Origin: an uncultured Faecalibacterium sp.
GTDB taxonomy: Bacteria > Bacillota > Clostridia > Oscillospirales > Ruminococcaceae
Reading direction: 5' to 3'
Assembly (NCBI GenBank): GCA_934539245.1
Contig: CAKTCK010000003.1
Coordinates: 13,208-77,207 of the forward strand
Length of the DNA: 64,000 bases
In this document: piece by piece, positions 48,141-56,590 of the stretch
Layout: each line of letters begins with the position of its first letter
Numbering within the stretch: position 1 is the stretch's first letter
Program-made: the position numbers and the translations under genes
The notes under the pieces: generated by a model
What the model was told of the DNA's origin: nothing
What the model saw: only the letters and a program-made list of their open reading frames with translations
The model's database searches: none

Positions 48141-49520
48141 ATGGAACAACGGAATAATCTTGTGCTGCAGGGGACAGAGACTTTTTCCCGCGGGCAGCTG
48201 GACAACGTTGCGCTGGAAAACGGCGCACTGGTGCTGGACAGCGTAGCCGGGCGCAGCCTTTTGTACGGCAGCTACACCACCCCGGAGTTTGCCATGCCGG
48301 CCTTCTGCAACCTGAACGTCAGCTGGAACGCCCACGCACCCCGGGACACCATGGTGGAGGTGCGCTGCCGGGTATATGCGGCAGGGGCGTGGACGGGCTG
48401 GATGAGCTTTGGCAAGTGGGCCCCGGATTACCCCCGGTGCAGCGTGTCCAGCCACAGCGAGGACGGCATGATCTTTTTGATGGGCGATACCGTCACGGTA
48501 GCCGCCCCGGGCGGCGGCACCGGTGTGCAATTGCAGGTGAACCTTTCCACCAACAACGATAAAGTCACCCCGGCGGTGCGTCTGCTGGCGGCGGCGGTGC
48601 GTCCCCTTGCGTGGGAAAAGCACAACGGCCACCCGCTGAACCGGCGGCTCTATCTGCCGGAATACTGCCTTTCCGCCCACGACCCCAGCTTTGGGCGGGA
48701 GATGGACCTGCCGCTGGTCATGGCGGCGCTGATGAACCGCTGGGGCGAGGATATCCTGCCGGAGGAAGTGGCCTACGCCATGGAGGACGGCAGCACCCGC
48801 AGCACCGGCAACACCGCCTTTGCTGCCGCCGCCGCAGGCTGCTGCGGCTACCCCTGCTGGCAGGCGTGGATGGACCTTGCCGACCTGCGGGAGCAGATCC
48901 ACGACGGCTGCTCGGTGGCAGTGCAGGTGGAGCGGCGGGTGCGCGGCCAGCGCGACCCGGTGCGGCTGTGGATGGGGCTGCGCGGCTTTGGCCACGATGA
49001 CGCCGTGATGGCAGATTTTGTGCTGCTGAACGACCCCACCGCCGATACCGACGGCGCAGTGAACTGCACCATGGCGCTGGTGGATTTTATGCGTTACTTT
49101 ACCGGCAAGGCCATTGCCCTGCGGCCAAAGCAGCGTCAGGCCGAGGCCGACCGTCCCCGGCGGCTGCGCTGCGATCTGCGCGCCGGAACCGAGCCGGGCG
49201 TTTACTACTTTGAGCGGCGGGGAGAACCCGCAGATCTGCCGGAAAACTTTTCCGGCTGGATCGCCTGCGCGCCCCACGACGGCGTGGCGCACGCCACCAC
49301 CGCCCACCGCACCTTTTTGCGCTGTACCCGCACCGAGGACGGCGGGGTACAGTTCCCGCCGGAGCTGCTGGCCGCAGGCGGGCGCTGCAGTGTGTATGCA
49401 GTGGACCAGACCGGCACCATGCGGGTGGCAGAGGCACGGCTGCCGAAGCCGAAGCCCGCATCTGCAACGCCAGACCCCCAAGCCAGCGGCCAGACCGGGG
49501 ACGCCCCGGCACAGCCGTAA
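48141..49520 (+). CDS. C39-like peptidase-fold protein, catalytic residues apparently missing
   Basis: A 459-residue protein without a clear signal peptide. The N-terminal part (about 30-130) is beta-rich, and the central part (about 175-300) resembles the C39-like peptidase family. LPLVMAALMNRWGEDILPEE aligns with the usual CSPTSLTMLLNRxGEDLLPEE helix, but the cysteine is replaced by Asp. The expected histidine before RGF is also absent (LWMGLRGFGHDD), while LLNDPTADTDG keeps the Asn-Asp-Pro. It looks like a non-catalytic relative. A Pro-rich tail ends it. The alignment is from memory, so confidence is limited. Confidence 0.5.
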   Translation: MEQRNNLVLQGTETFSRGQLDNVALENGALVLDSVAGRSLLYGSYTTPEFAMPAFCNLNVSWNAHAPRDTMVEVRCRVYAAGAWTGWMSFGKWAPDYPRCSVSSHSEDGMIFLMGDTVTVAAPGGGTGVQLQVNLSTNNDKVTPAVRLLAAAVRPLAWEKHNGHPLNRRLYLPEYCLSAHDPSFGREMDLPLVMAALMNRWGEDILPEEVAYAMEDGSTRSTGNTAFAAAAAGCCGYPCWQAWMDLADLREQIHDGCSVAVQVERRVRGQRDPVRLWMGLRGFGHDDAVMADFVLLNDPTADTDGAVNCTMALVDFMRYFTGKAIALRPKQRQAEADRPRRLRCDLRAGTEPGVYYFERRGEPADLPENFSGWIACAPHDGVAHATTAHRTFLRCTRTEDGGVQFPPELLAAGGRCSVYAVDQTGTMRVAEARLPKPKPASATPDPQASGQTGDAPAQP

Positions 49521-49560
49521 GCTTTTTTCAGGGCGATATATGAAACAGGAGGAACACATT

Positions 49561-50163
49561 ATGGCAAAGACGATCATCACTTTGGGCCGTGAGTACTGCA
49601 CCGGCGGACGCTACATCGCAGAGGACGTGGCAAATGCGCTGGGCATCAAGCTTTACGACAAGGAGCTGATCACCATGGCAGCAAAGAACTCCGGCTTGTC
49701 GGAGGAGGCTGTTGCCGCCAGCGAGAAACGGCATACCCACAGCCTGCTGTACAGCCTGTACACCATGGGCAACGAGCTGCCGCTGGGCGATCAGGTGTTC
49801 ATTCTGCAGAGCCGTATCATCAAGCAGCTGGCCGAGGAAGGCCCCTGCGTGATCCTTGGCCGCTGCGGTGACTACGTCCTGCGGGAGCGCAAGGACGTGC
49901 TGCGGGTGTTCGTGTATGCACCCAAGGAGTGGCGCCTGCAGTACGCCAAGACGAACCCCTTGGTAAAAGCCAAGGACGAAAAGGGCATCAAGGAAGAGGT
50001 GGAAAAGACCGACCGCAACCGCTCGGCCTACTACAACTACTACACTCAGAACCGCTGGGGCGATGCCCACAACTACGATCTGGCCATCAACGCCGCCCTT
50101 GGCCGCGAGACCTGCGTGAAGATGATCTTAGACGCAGCCGCCGCAAAGGAAAAGACGCTGTGA
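49561..50163 (+). CDS. cytidylate-kinase-like family protein
   Basis: A 200-residue protein that starts with a nucleotide-binding loop variant, ITLGREYCTGGRYIAEDVAN, typical of the cytidylate kinase-like family (PF13189). Then come KLYDKELITMAAKNSGLSEE and CVILGRCGDYVLRERKDVLR, and a C-terminal NYDLAINAALG segment. The usual GxxGSGK loop is altered, so CMP kinase activity is not assured. ATG 49561 has AGGAGG at 49549-49554. It lies 40 bases after the C39-like gene and ends in a strong terminator. Confidence 0.82.
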   Translation: MAKTIITLGREYCTGGRYIAEDVANALGIKLYDKELITMAAKNSGLSEEAVAASEKRHTHSLLYSLYTMGNELPLGDQVFILQSRIIKQLAEEGPCVILGRCGDYVLRERKDVLRVFVYAPKEWRLQYAKTNPLVKAKDEKGIKEEVEKTDRNRSAYYNYYTQNRWGDAHNYDLAINAALGRETCVKMILDAAAAKEKTL

Positions 50164-50193
50164 CCCCCGGCAAGACCCAATAAACAACAACAG

Positions 50194-50232
50194 AACGTGG
50201 GCAGGGCGCTTCTGCGCCCTGCCCACGTTTCC
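50194..50232 (+). terminator. terminator of the YesL-C39-like-kinase unit
   Basis: AACGTGGGCAGGGCGC pairs with GCGCCCTGCCCACGTT, then TCC. There is no long T run on the plus strand, so it may act weakly. Confidence 0.65.
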
Positions 50233-50246
50233 GGCAAGGAGAAATC

Positions 50247-51632
50247 GTGAAAACAAATCAATCGCAGACCGCACCCGCCGAGGTGCGGGAAAATATCATG
50301 GGCACCATGGAGATCAACCCCCTTTTGCTGAAACTCAGCATCCCGATGATGATCTCCATGCTGGTGCAGGCGCTGTATAACGTGGTGGACTCAGTGTTCG
50401 TGTCCCATGTCAGCGAGAGCGCCCTCACCGCCGTATCGCTGGCATTTTCATTGCAGAATGTCATGATTGCCGTGGGCGTGGGCACCGGCGTGGGCGTGAA
50501 TGCTCTGCTGAGCAAGAGCCTTGGCGAAAAGAACCAGAGCCGCGCCAACACCACCGCAGAAAACGGCATCTTCCTTTCCCTGTGCAGCTTTGCGGTGTTT
50601 TTTGTCATCGGTCTTACCTGCATGAAGCCCTACTTCTACGCCCAGACCAGTGACCCCGTCATCGCGCAGCAGGGCATCCGGTATCTCGCGGTGTGCTGCA
50701 TCTTCAGTCTGGGCATTTTCACCCAGACCATGGGCGAAAAGCTGCTGGCCGCCACCGGCCGCACCCATCTGAGCATGATCAGCCAGCTGGTGGGTGCCGT
50801 GGTCAACATCATTCTGGACCCCATCTTCATCTTCGGCTACTGCGGCGAGGCGCTGTCCGGCACCACCGGTGCGGCGGTGGCAACGGTCATCGGCCAGTTC
50901 TGCGGCGCAGGCATGACGTTGTACTTCAACACCCGCAAAAACCCGGATATCCAGATCAGCTTCAAGGGCTTCCGCCCCAGTGCCAAGGCCATCGGCCGCA
51001 TCTACACCGTGGGTCTGCCCAGCATCGCCATGCAGTGCGTGGGCAGCCTGATGACCTTCGGCATGAACCTGATCCTGATGGCCTTCTCGGCTACGGCAGT
51101 GGCGGTGTTCGGCGTCTACTTCAAGCTGCAAAGCTTTGTGTTCATGCCCATTTTCGGCCTGAACAACGGCATGGTGCCCATCATCAGCTACAACTACGGT
51201 GCCCGCAGACCGGACCGTGTGAAAAAGACCATCAAGCTGGCGGTGTGCTACGCCGAGGGCATCATGCTGGCAGGCTTCTGCATCTTCCAGTTCGCGCCCG
51301 GGCTGGTGCTGAGCATCTTTGCCGCCAGCGATGCCATGCTTGCCATCGGCATCCCGGCCATGCGCATCATCTGCCTGCATTTCCTGCTGGCAGGCGTCAG
51401 CATCGTGCTCAGCTCGGTGTTTCAGGCGCTGGGCAACGGCGTTTTCAGCCTGATCGTTTCGGTCTGCCGTCAGCTGTTCGTGCTGCTGCCGGCAGCGTGG
51501 CTGCTGGCACAGACCGGCAGCGTCAACAATGTCTGGTGGGCCTTCCTCATTGCGGAAGTCGTCAGCATCCTGATGAGTCTGGCCTTCTATGCCCGTATCA
51601 ACAAGACCACCATCGCACCCCTGTACCACTGA
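50247..51632 (+). CDS. MATE family efflux transporter
   Basis: A 461-residue antiporter with about twelve membrane segments that exports drugs or metabolites using ion gradients. The N-terminal ENIMGTMEINPLLLKLSIPM is typical of clostridial MATE proteins, and repeated MATE motifs occur, such as GTGVGVNALLSKSLGEK and GLNNGMVPIISYNYGAR. The likely start is GTG 50247 with AAGGAG at 50236-50241; ATG 50298 is a shorter alternative that would remove the conserved N-terminus. The substrate is not determined. Confidence 0.9.
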   Translation: MKTNQSQTAPAEVRENIMGTMEINPLLLKLSIPMMISMLVQALYNVVDSVFVSHVSESALTAVSLAFSLQNVMIAVGVGTGVGVNALLSKSLGEKNQSRANTTAENGIFLSLCSFAVFFVIGLTCMKPYFYAQTSDPVIAQQGIRYLAVCCIFSLGIFTQTMGEKLLAATGRTHLSMISQLVGAVVNIILDPIFIFGYCGEALSGTTGAAVATVIGQFCGAGMTLYFNTRKNPDIQISFKGFRPSAKAIGRIYTVGLPSIAMQCVGSLMTFGMNLILMAFSATAVAVFGVYFKLQSFVFMPIFGLNNGMVPIISYNYGARRPDRVKKTIKLAVCYAEGIMLAGFCIFQFAPGLVLSIFAASDAMLAIGIPAMRIICLHFLLAGVSIVLSSVFQALGNGVFSLIVSVCRQLFVLLPAAWLLAQTGSVNNVWWAFLIAEVVSILMSLAFYARINKTTIAPLYH

Positions 51633-51678
51633 CCCGGGTGCGGGCAGCGGCCCTGCAAACGAAAGGAACGTGATCTCT

Positions 51679-52383
51679 ATGGTAAAAAAGCTGAAGTGGA
51701 ACCTGATTTTCATGAGCCTGCTGTATGTCGGGCTGGGCATTTTTCTGGTCATGAAGCCCGGCACGGCGCTGAACATCGTCTGCTACGCTTTGGGCGGCGT
51801 GGTGCTGGCCTGTGCAGCGGTGCAGCTGATCCGCTACTTTGTGGTGGAGCGCGGGGTGTTCCAGAGCCAGCTTACCCTGATCTCCGGCCTTGTCTGCCTT
51901 GCGTTGGGCGTTTTTCTGCTGCTGCGCAGCGATATCGTGGTAAGCATCCTGCCCATCGTGTTCGGCCTGTTCGTCATCTTTGACGCCATTGGCCGGGTGC
52001 AGAACGCTTTGGATCTGCGCCGCTGCGGCTACGACAGCTGGAAGGGCTTTCTGCTGCTGCCGGTGCTCAGCGTGGTGCTGGGCGTGGTGCTGATCGCAAA
52101 CCCCTTCGGTGCCATGGAAACGCTGGTGATGGCTATCGGTGTCATCCTGATCGTGGAGGGTGCCATCAACCTGCTCAGCGCCCTGTACACCATCCTTGCG
52201 GTGCGCCGCTTTGCCAAGCTGCACCCGGAGACCCAGTCCGTGCTGGAAGCCATCGCCGGTGAGGACCTGAACGGGGACGGCGTTGTTGCCCCGGACGTGA
52301 CCCGCACTGACGCGGAAGCTACCGCCGTGGAGCTGGACCATGTGGACGAGAGTGCCACCGTGGAACAGGAGGAGCGGGAGTAA
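51679..52383 (+). CDS. DUF308 family membrane protein (HdeD-like)
   Basis: A 234-residue protein with six hydrophobic helices in pairs, each of the form LLYVGLGIFLVMKPG or VSILPIVFGLFVIFDAIGRV, the DUF308/HdeD arrangement. The C-terminal 50 residues are acidic and Thr-rich. HdeD in E. coli is linked to acid resistance; here a stress role is only inference. ATG 51679 has AAAGGAAC upstream. It lies in the same direction as the MATE gene 46 bases upstream, possibly in one transcript with the flavoprotein gene that follows. Confidence 0.8.
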   Translation: MVKKLKWNLIFMSLLYVGLGIFLVMKPGTALNIVCYALGGVVLACAAVQLIRYFVVERGVFQSQLTLISGLVCLALGVFLLLRSDIVVSILPIVFGLFVIFDAIGRVQNALDLRRCGYDSWKGFLLLPVLSVVLGVVLIANPFGAMETLVMAIGVILIVEGAINLLSALYTILAVRRFAKLHPETQSVLEAIAGEDLNGDGVVAPDVTRTDAEATAVELDHVDESATVEQEERE

Positions 52384-52421
52384 GCTCCTGTCAAAACAGA
52401 AAGGAAAAAAGGAACAAAATC

Positions 52422-53828
52422 ATGGAAAAGTACGATTTGATCATCGTGGGTGCGGGCCCTGCCGGCATCTTTACCGCTGTGGAGCTGCTGCGCCACGGCA
52501 GCAAAAAGAAGATGCTGCTGGTGGAAAAGGGCAAGCCGGTGGAAAAGCGCCACTGCCCCAAGGCAGAGGTAGGCCACTGCGTCAACTGCCGCCCCACCTG
52601 CGCCATCACCACCGGCTTTTCCGGTGCGGGCGCGTTTTCGGACGGCAAGCTGAGCCTTTCCTACGAGGTGGGCGGCGACCTGCCCACCCTCATCGGGGAG
52701 GAGTTTGCGCAGGAGCTCATCGACTACACCGATAAGATCTATCTGGAGTTCGGCGCAGATCCTCATGTGGAGGGCATCTACACCGGTGAGGACATCAAGG
52801 AGATCCGCAAAAACGCCATCCACGCGGGTCTGAAGCTGGTGGACTGCCCCATCCGCCATCTGGGCACCGAGAAGGCGCAGGAGCTGTATCTGGCCATCCA
52901 GAACTATCTGGCAGACAACGGCGTGGAGATGCGCTTCAATACCGAGTGCGAGAACATCATTCTGGAAGAGGAAGGCTGCAAGGGCGTGCTGCTGAAGGAC
53001 GGCGACAGCCTGCTGCCTGTGTATGCGGACGAGGTGGTCATCGGCACCGGACGCCGCGGCGCAGACTGGCTGGAAAAGCTCTGCGCAGAGCACCACATTG
53101 CCCACAAGCCCGGCACCGTGGATATTGGTGTGCGCGTGGAGTGCCGCAACGAGGTGATGGAAAAGGTGAACAAGGTGCTGTATGAGTCCAAGCTCATCGG
53201 CTACCCGAAACCGTGGAAGAACAAGGTGCGCACCTTCTGCCAGAACCCCGGCGGCTTTGTGGCGCAGGAGAACTACGACAACGACCTTGCGGTGGTCAAC
53301 GGCCACAGCTTCAAGGAAAAGAAGAGCCCGAACACCAACCTTGCCATTCTGGTGTCCCACAACTTTACCGAGCCCTTCAACCAGCCCATCGCTTACGCGC
53401 AAAAGGTGGGCGAGCTGACCAATATGCTGGGCGCAGGCCACATCATGGTGCAGCGCTACGGCGATATTCTGGACGGCAAGCGCACTTGGCAGAAGGAGCT
53501 GGCACAGTCCAACGTGAAGCCTACGCTGAAGGACGCCGTGGCGGGTGATATCACCGCCGCCATGCCCTACCGTGCCATGACCAACATCATCGAGTTCATC
53601 AAGATGCTGGATATGGTCGTGCCCGGCTTTGCCGCCAACGAGACGCTGCTGTACAGCCCGGAGCTGAAGTTCTACTCCAACAAGGTGAAGATGGACGAGA
53701 ACCTCGACACCAACATTCAGGGTCTGCACTGTCTGGGCGACTCCTCCGGCTGGACGCGCGGTCTGATGATGGCTTCGGTCATGGGCGTGCTCATGGGCCG
53801 TAAGCTGGCTGAAAAAGAAGGCTGCTGA
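52422..53828 (+). CDS. FAD-dependent dehydrogenase of the COG2509 type
   Basis: A 468-residue flavoprotein. The FAD loop YDLIIVGAGPAGIFTAVELL is at residues 4-23. The cysteine-rich CPKAEVGHCVNCRPTCAITT (about 45-64) and SGAGAFSDGKLSLS are family hallmarks. The C-terminus LHCLGDSSGWTRGLMMASVM holds the second FAD contact. The family is annotated as NAD(P)/FAD-dependent oxidoreductase or uncharacterised FAD dehydrogenase, and its substrate is not known. GAAAGGAAAAAAGG lies upstream of ATG 52422. It converges on the YheO-like regulator across a shared terminator. Confidence 0.88.
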   Translation: MEKYDLIIVGAGPAGIFTAVELLRHGSKKKMLLVEKGKPVEKRHCPKAEVGHCVNCRPTCAITTGFSGAGAFSDGKLSLSYEVGGDLPTLIGEEFAQELIDYTDKIYLEFGADPHVEGIYTGEDIKEIRKNAIHAGLKLVDCPIRHLGTEKAQELYLAIQNYLADNGVEMRFNTECENIILEEEGCKGVLLKDGDSLLPVYADEVVIGTGRRGADWLEKLCAEHHIAHKPGTVDIGVRVECRNEVMEKVNKVLYESKLIGYPKPWKNKVRTFCQNPGGFVAQENYDNDLAVVNGHSFKEKKSPNTNLAILVSHNFTEPFNQPIAYAQKVGELTNMLGAGHIMVQRYGDILDGKRTWQKELAQSNVKPTLKDAVAGDITAAMPYRAMTNIIEFIKMLDMVVPGFAANETLLYSPELKFYSNKVKMDENLDTNIQGLHCLGDSSGWTRGLMMASVMGVLMGRKLAEKEGC

Positions 53829-53839
53829 GAAAAAATAAA

Positions 53840-53876
53840 CGCAAGCCCGGAAGGTCTGCAACCTTCCGGGCTTGCG
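53840..53876. terminator. bidirectional terminator between convergent genes
   Basis: CGCAAGCCCGGAAGG pairs with CCTTCCGGGCTTGCG. It serves the flavoprotein on the plus strand and the regulator on the minus strand. Confidence 0.78.
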
Positions 53877-53889
53877 CTGTTGAGGAGCG

Positions 53890-54525
53890 TTACTTCAGTT
53901 TGCTCAGGTAGCGGTAGATGGTGGCTTCCGAGGAGCCCAGCTGGGCGGCGACCTCACTGACAGCGCCTTTCATATAAAAGATGCCCGCGTGGTGCAAAGA
54001 CTCCACAATGCGGATCTTCTCTTCCATGGTCAGCCGGTCAGGCGGCAGCCCGGCGCTGCCGGTCACCTCGGCAATGGCGTTCTGTACGGCGTCGGGCAGG
54101 GAACTGACAAAGTTTTCCACCCCGATGCCGGTAGAGGAGGGCTCGGTATGCGCGCCGCAGAGGGTGAGCAGTTCCTGTGCGATGCGGCTGTACTTGCCGG
54201 CATCAAAGTTGACGCAGAGCATGCCGATGAGCTGGCCGTTGTCCTTGATGAACATGGTAGAGGAGCGCAGCCGCCCTTTGGCCTGCGACGCGCCCTGATA
54301 GCCCGCCAGATAATCCTGCTTTTCATACATCCGCTCCTGAATGAAGCGCAGCGCCATGTTGGAAAGGGGCGCGCCCTCGGTGCGTCCGCTGATGTGGTTG
54401 TTGACGATGGCAACAATGGTGCCGTCCTCGCTGGTAAGGTCGTGCAGCACCACCTCGTAGTCCGGGCCCAGCGCTTCGCCCAGAAAAGATACCACTACGC
54501 GATAAGGCTCAAGTCTTGCATCCAT
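53890..54525 (-). CDS. YheO-PAS / DauR-type helix-turn-helix regulator
   Basis: A 211-residue regulator. The N-terminal part (about 5-115) resembles the YheO-like PAS domain: LGPDYEVVLHDLTSEDGTIV, MFIKDNGQLIGMLCVNFD. The C-terminus is a DauR-like helix-turn-helix (about 165-211) with GAVSEVAAQLGSSEATIYRY. Related DauR controls D-arginine use in Pseudomonas. ATG 54525 with GAGG eight bases upstream is chosen; GTG 54534 overlaps that site. It is divergent from the RidA operon, the most likely target. Confidence 0.86.
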   Translation of the reverse strand: MDARLEPYRVVVSFLGEALGPDYEVVLHDLTSEDGTIVAIVNNHISGRTEGAPLSNMALRFIQERMYEKQDYLAGYQGASQAKGRLRSSTMFIKDNGQLIGMLCVNFDAGKYSRIAQELLTLCGAHTEPSSTGIGVENFVSSLPDAVQNAIAEVTGSAGLPPDRLTMEEKIRIVESLHHAGIFYMKGAVSEVAAQLGSSEATIYRYLSKLK

Positions 54526-54718
54526 CCCGTTCACCTCTTCTATACCGTTGGAAAGCGTGAGAAAAAATTATCACGCGTGTTCTATTGCTATCATAGCAGA
54601 AATGACAGAAATTTACAATAAAAAGGTGCGTTGTATCCATCTGATTCGTCAAATTGATGACATTTCTCGGGTGTTTTTGTCGTGCGTGACAATTTATTTT
54701 TATGATAAGAAAATATTA

Positions 54719-54747
54719 TTGACAAAATATTCTCACTGCGTTAGGAT
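54719..54747 (+). promoter_or_regulatory. promoter of the RidA-desulfidase-transporter operon
   Basis: TTGACA (54719-54724), 17 bp, TAGGAT (54742-54747), in the AT-rich region shared with the divergent regulator. Confidence 0.65.
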
Positions 54748-54802
54748 AGTGTCAGCAAGGGAAGGACAGCCCTTCCCAACAAATGGAAAAGGAGAAAATC
54801 GG

Positions 54803-55177
54803 ATGAAGCAAGTGATCGTTACCCCTAATGCTCCCGCCGCCATCGGGCCCTATTCGCAGGGTATCGCTGCGGGGCAGACCGTCTATGTGTCTGGGCAGCT
54901 GCCCATTGATCCTGCCACCGGCCTGATCCCGGAAGGCATCGCCGCCCAGACGGCACAGTCCCTCAAGAACATCCAAGCCATTCTGGCACAGCAGGAGATG
55001 ACGCTGGCCAATGTGGTCAAGACCACGGTGTTTCTGGCGGATATCAACGATTTTGCAGAGATGAACAAGGTGTACGGTGAGTACTTTGAGCAGCCCTACC
55101 CCGCGCGCAGCGCGGTACAGGTGGGCAAACTGCCCAAGGGCGCTCCGCTGGAGATCGAGTGCATTGCTGTAAAGTAA
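54803..55177 (+). CDS. RidA family reactive intermediate deaminase
   Basis: A 124-residue trimeric-type protein. RidA hydrolyses 2-aminoacrylate and similar imines released by PLP enzymes that act on serine or cysteine. Family positions are visible: PYSQGIAAGQTVYVSGQLPI, VVKTTVFLADINDFAEMN and the C-terminal YPARSAVQVGKLPKGAPLEI with the conserved arginine. Its place directly before a cysteine desulfidase-type gene suits that role, since such enzymes release 2-aminoacrylate. ATG 54803 has AAGGAG (54789-54794). Confidence 0.93.
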   Translation: MKQVIVTPNAPAAIGPYSQGIAAGQTVYVSGQLPIDPATGLIPEGIAAQTAQSLKNIQAILAQQEMTLANVVKTTVFLADINDFAEMNKVYGEYFEQPYPARSAVQVGKLPKGAPLEIECIAVK

Positions 55178-55214
55178 GTTCCCCCGCACGGGAAGAAAAG
55201 AAACGGTGAACCAA

Positions 55215-56540
55215 ATGGATAAACAGATGTTCGTTCGCATCCTGAACAGTGAGATGGAGCTTGCCACGGGCTGTACGGAGCCCGGCGCAGTCGCTCTCAC
55301 CGCCGCAGAGGCGGGCGCAGCACTCCGCAAGGCAGGCGGTACGCGAGTAGAGACCGTGACCGTCCGCGCCAGCATCAACATTATCAAAAACGCCATGTCG
55401 GCGGGCATTCCGGGCACCTCGTATCAGGGCATGGATTACGCCGCCGCCATTGGTGCCGTAGGCGGCGACCCCGTCCACCTGCTGGAGGTCATGAACTATG
55501 TGCCCCGGGAGCAGATGGAAGAAGCCGCAGCCCTTGTCAGGGCAGGCAAGGTCAAGGTAGATGTGGCACAGGTGCCGCAGAAGCTCTACATTGAGGTGCT
55601 TGTCACTTCGGACGGCCACACCGGACGCGCGGTGGTGCGGGACCTGCACACCAACGTGGTGCTGGTGGAGCAGGACGGCGTGGCGACGCTGGATAAGCAG
55701 CACACAGACCCCGCCGCAGCAGGGGACAGCGATGTGGTGACCCCGGAGCAGATCGCAGAGTTTCTGACCGTCCGCTCCATCTGGGACTACTGCACCGAGG
55801 AACTGGACCCCCTGCATGACCCCATCGACATCATCCGCAGCGCCGTACAGGTGAACACGACCATCAGCAACGAGGGTCTTTCCAAGGAGTATGGCCTTGC
55901 CATTGGCCGCAATCTGGAGCTGAACTGCCGCAAGGGTCTGATGACCCGCGACCTGACCACCAACGCTATGGTCATCGCTTCTGCCGGTGCGGACGCCCGC
56001 ATGGCAGGCGCACCGGTCTCGGTGGTGGCAAACTCCGGCAGCGGCAATCAGGGCATCACGGCTACCATGCCTGTTGTGGCTACTGCCCGCTGGCTGGACA
56101 TCGACGAGGAGAAGATGCTCCGCGCCGTGACCCTTTCCAACCTGATTGCGATCCGCATCAAGGCAAAGTTTGGCCGTCTGAGCAACCTTTGCGGTGCAAC
56201 GGTTGCCGCCACCGGCGCAGCCTGCGGCATTGCCTACCTGCTGGGCGGCGGCTACCACGAGGTGTGCTGCACCATCCAGAACATGGTGGGCAACATCACC
56301 GGCATGGTATGCGACGGCGCAAAGGCCGACTGCGCACTGAAGATCTCCACCTGCGTCAATGCCGCCTGTCAGGCAGCTGCCATGGGTGTGCGCGGCGTGC
56401 GGGTGCAGAGCACCGACGGCATCGTGGAGCACAATGTGGAATATACGCTGGACAACTTTGCCACCCTGAGCACCCACGGCACCAGCGACAGCGTGATCCT
56501 TGATCTGATGCTGAACAAACACCTCCCGGAGACGGAATAA
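55215..56540 (+). CDS. L-cysteine desulfidase / UPF0597 (CyuA-like) family protein
   Basis: A 441-residue protein of the family related to the alpha subunit of iron-sulphur L-serine dehydratase and to cysteine desulfidase. The N-terminal TGCTEPGAVAL includes a cysteine thought to bind a cluster, and further cysteines occur in RLSNLCGATV, CGIAYL and STCVNAACQAAAMG. VVANSGSGNQGITATMPV is a family signature. The likely reaction is removal of sulphide or ammonia from cysteine or a related amino acid. The start is ATG 55215, though GTG 55206 is possible. It is flanked by RidA and a transporter. Confidence 0.83.
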   Translation: MDKQMFVRILNSEMELATGCTEPGAVALTAAEAGAALRKAGGTRVETVTVRASINIIKNAMSAGIPGTSYQGMDYAAAIGAVGGDPVHLLEVMNYVPREQMEEAAALVRAGKVKVDVAQVPQKLYIEVLVTSDGHTGRAVVRDLHTNVVLVEQDGVATLDKQHTDPAAAGDSDVVTPEQIAEFLTVRSIWDYCTEELDPLHDPIDIIRSAVQVNTTISNEGLSKEYGLAIGRNLELNCRKGLMTRDLTTNAMVIASAGADARMAGAPVSVVANSGSGNQGITATMPVVATARWLDIDEEKMLRAVTLSNLIAIRIKAKFGRLSNLCGATVAATGAACGIAYLLGGGYHEVCCTIQNMVGNITGMVCDGAKADCALKISTCVNAACQAAAMGVRGVRVQSTDGIVEHNVEYTLDNFATLSTHGTSDSVILDLMLNKHLPETE

Positions 56541-56590
56541 GTCTCCCCACCCAGCCCCTTTCCGGGGAAAAAGAAAGAGGTACTAAAGTT

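Noticed and set aside
52029..53861. 610-codon minus-strand frame opposite the COG2509 flavoprotein
   Set aside because: Antisense shadow; the plus-strand protein has clear FAD motifs.
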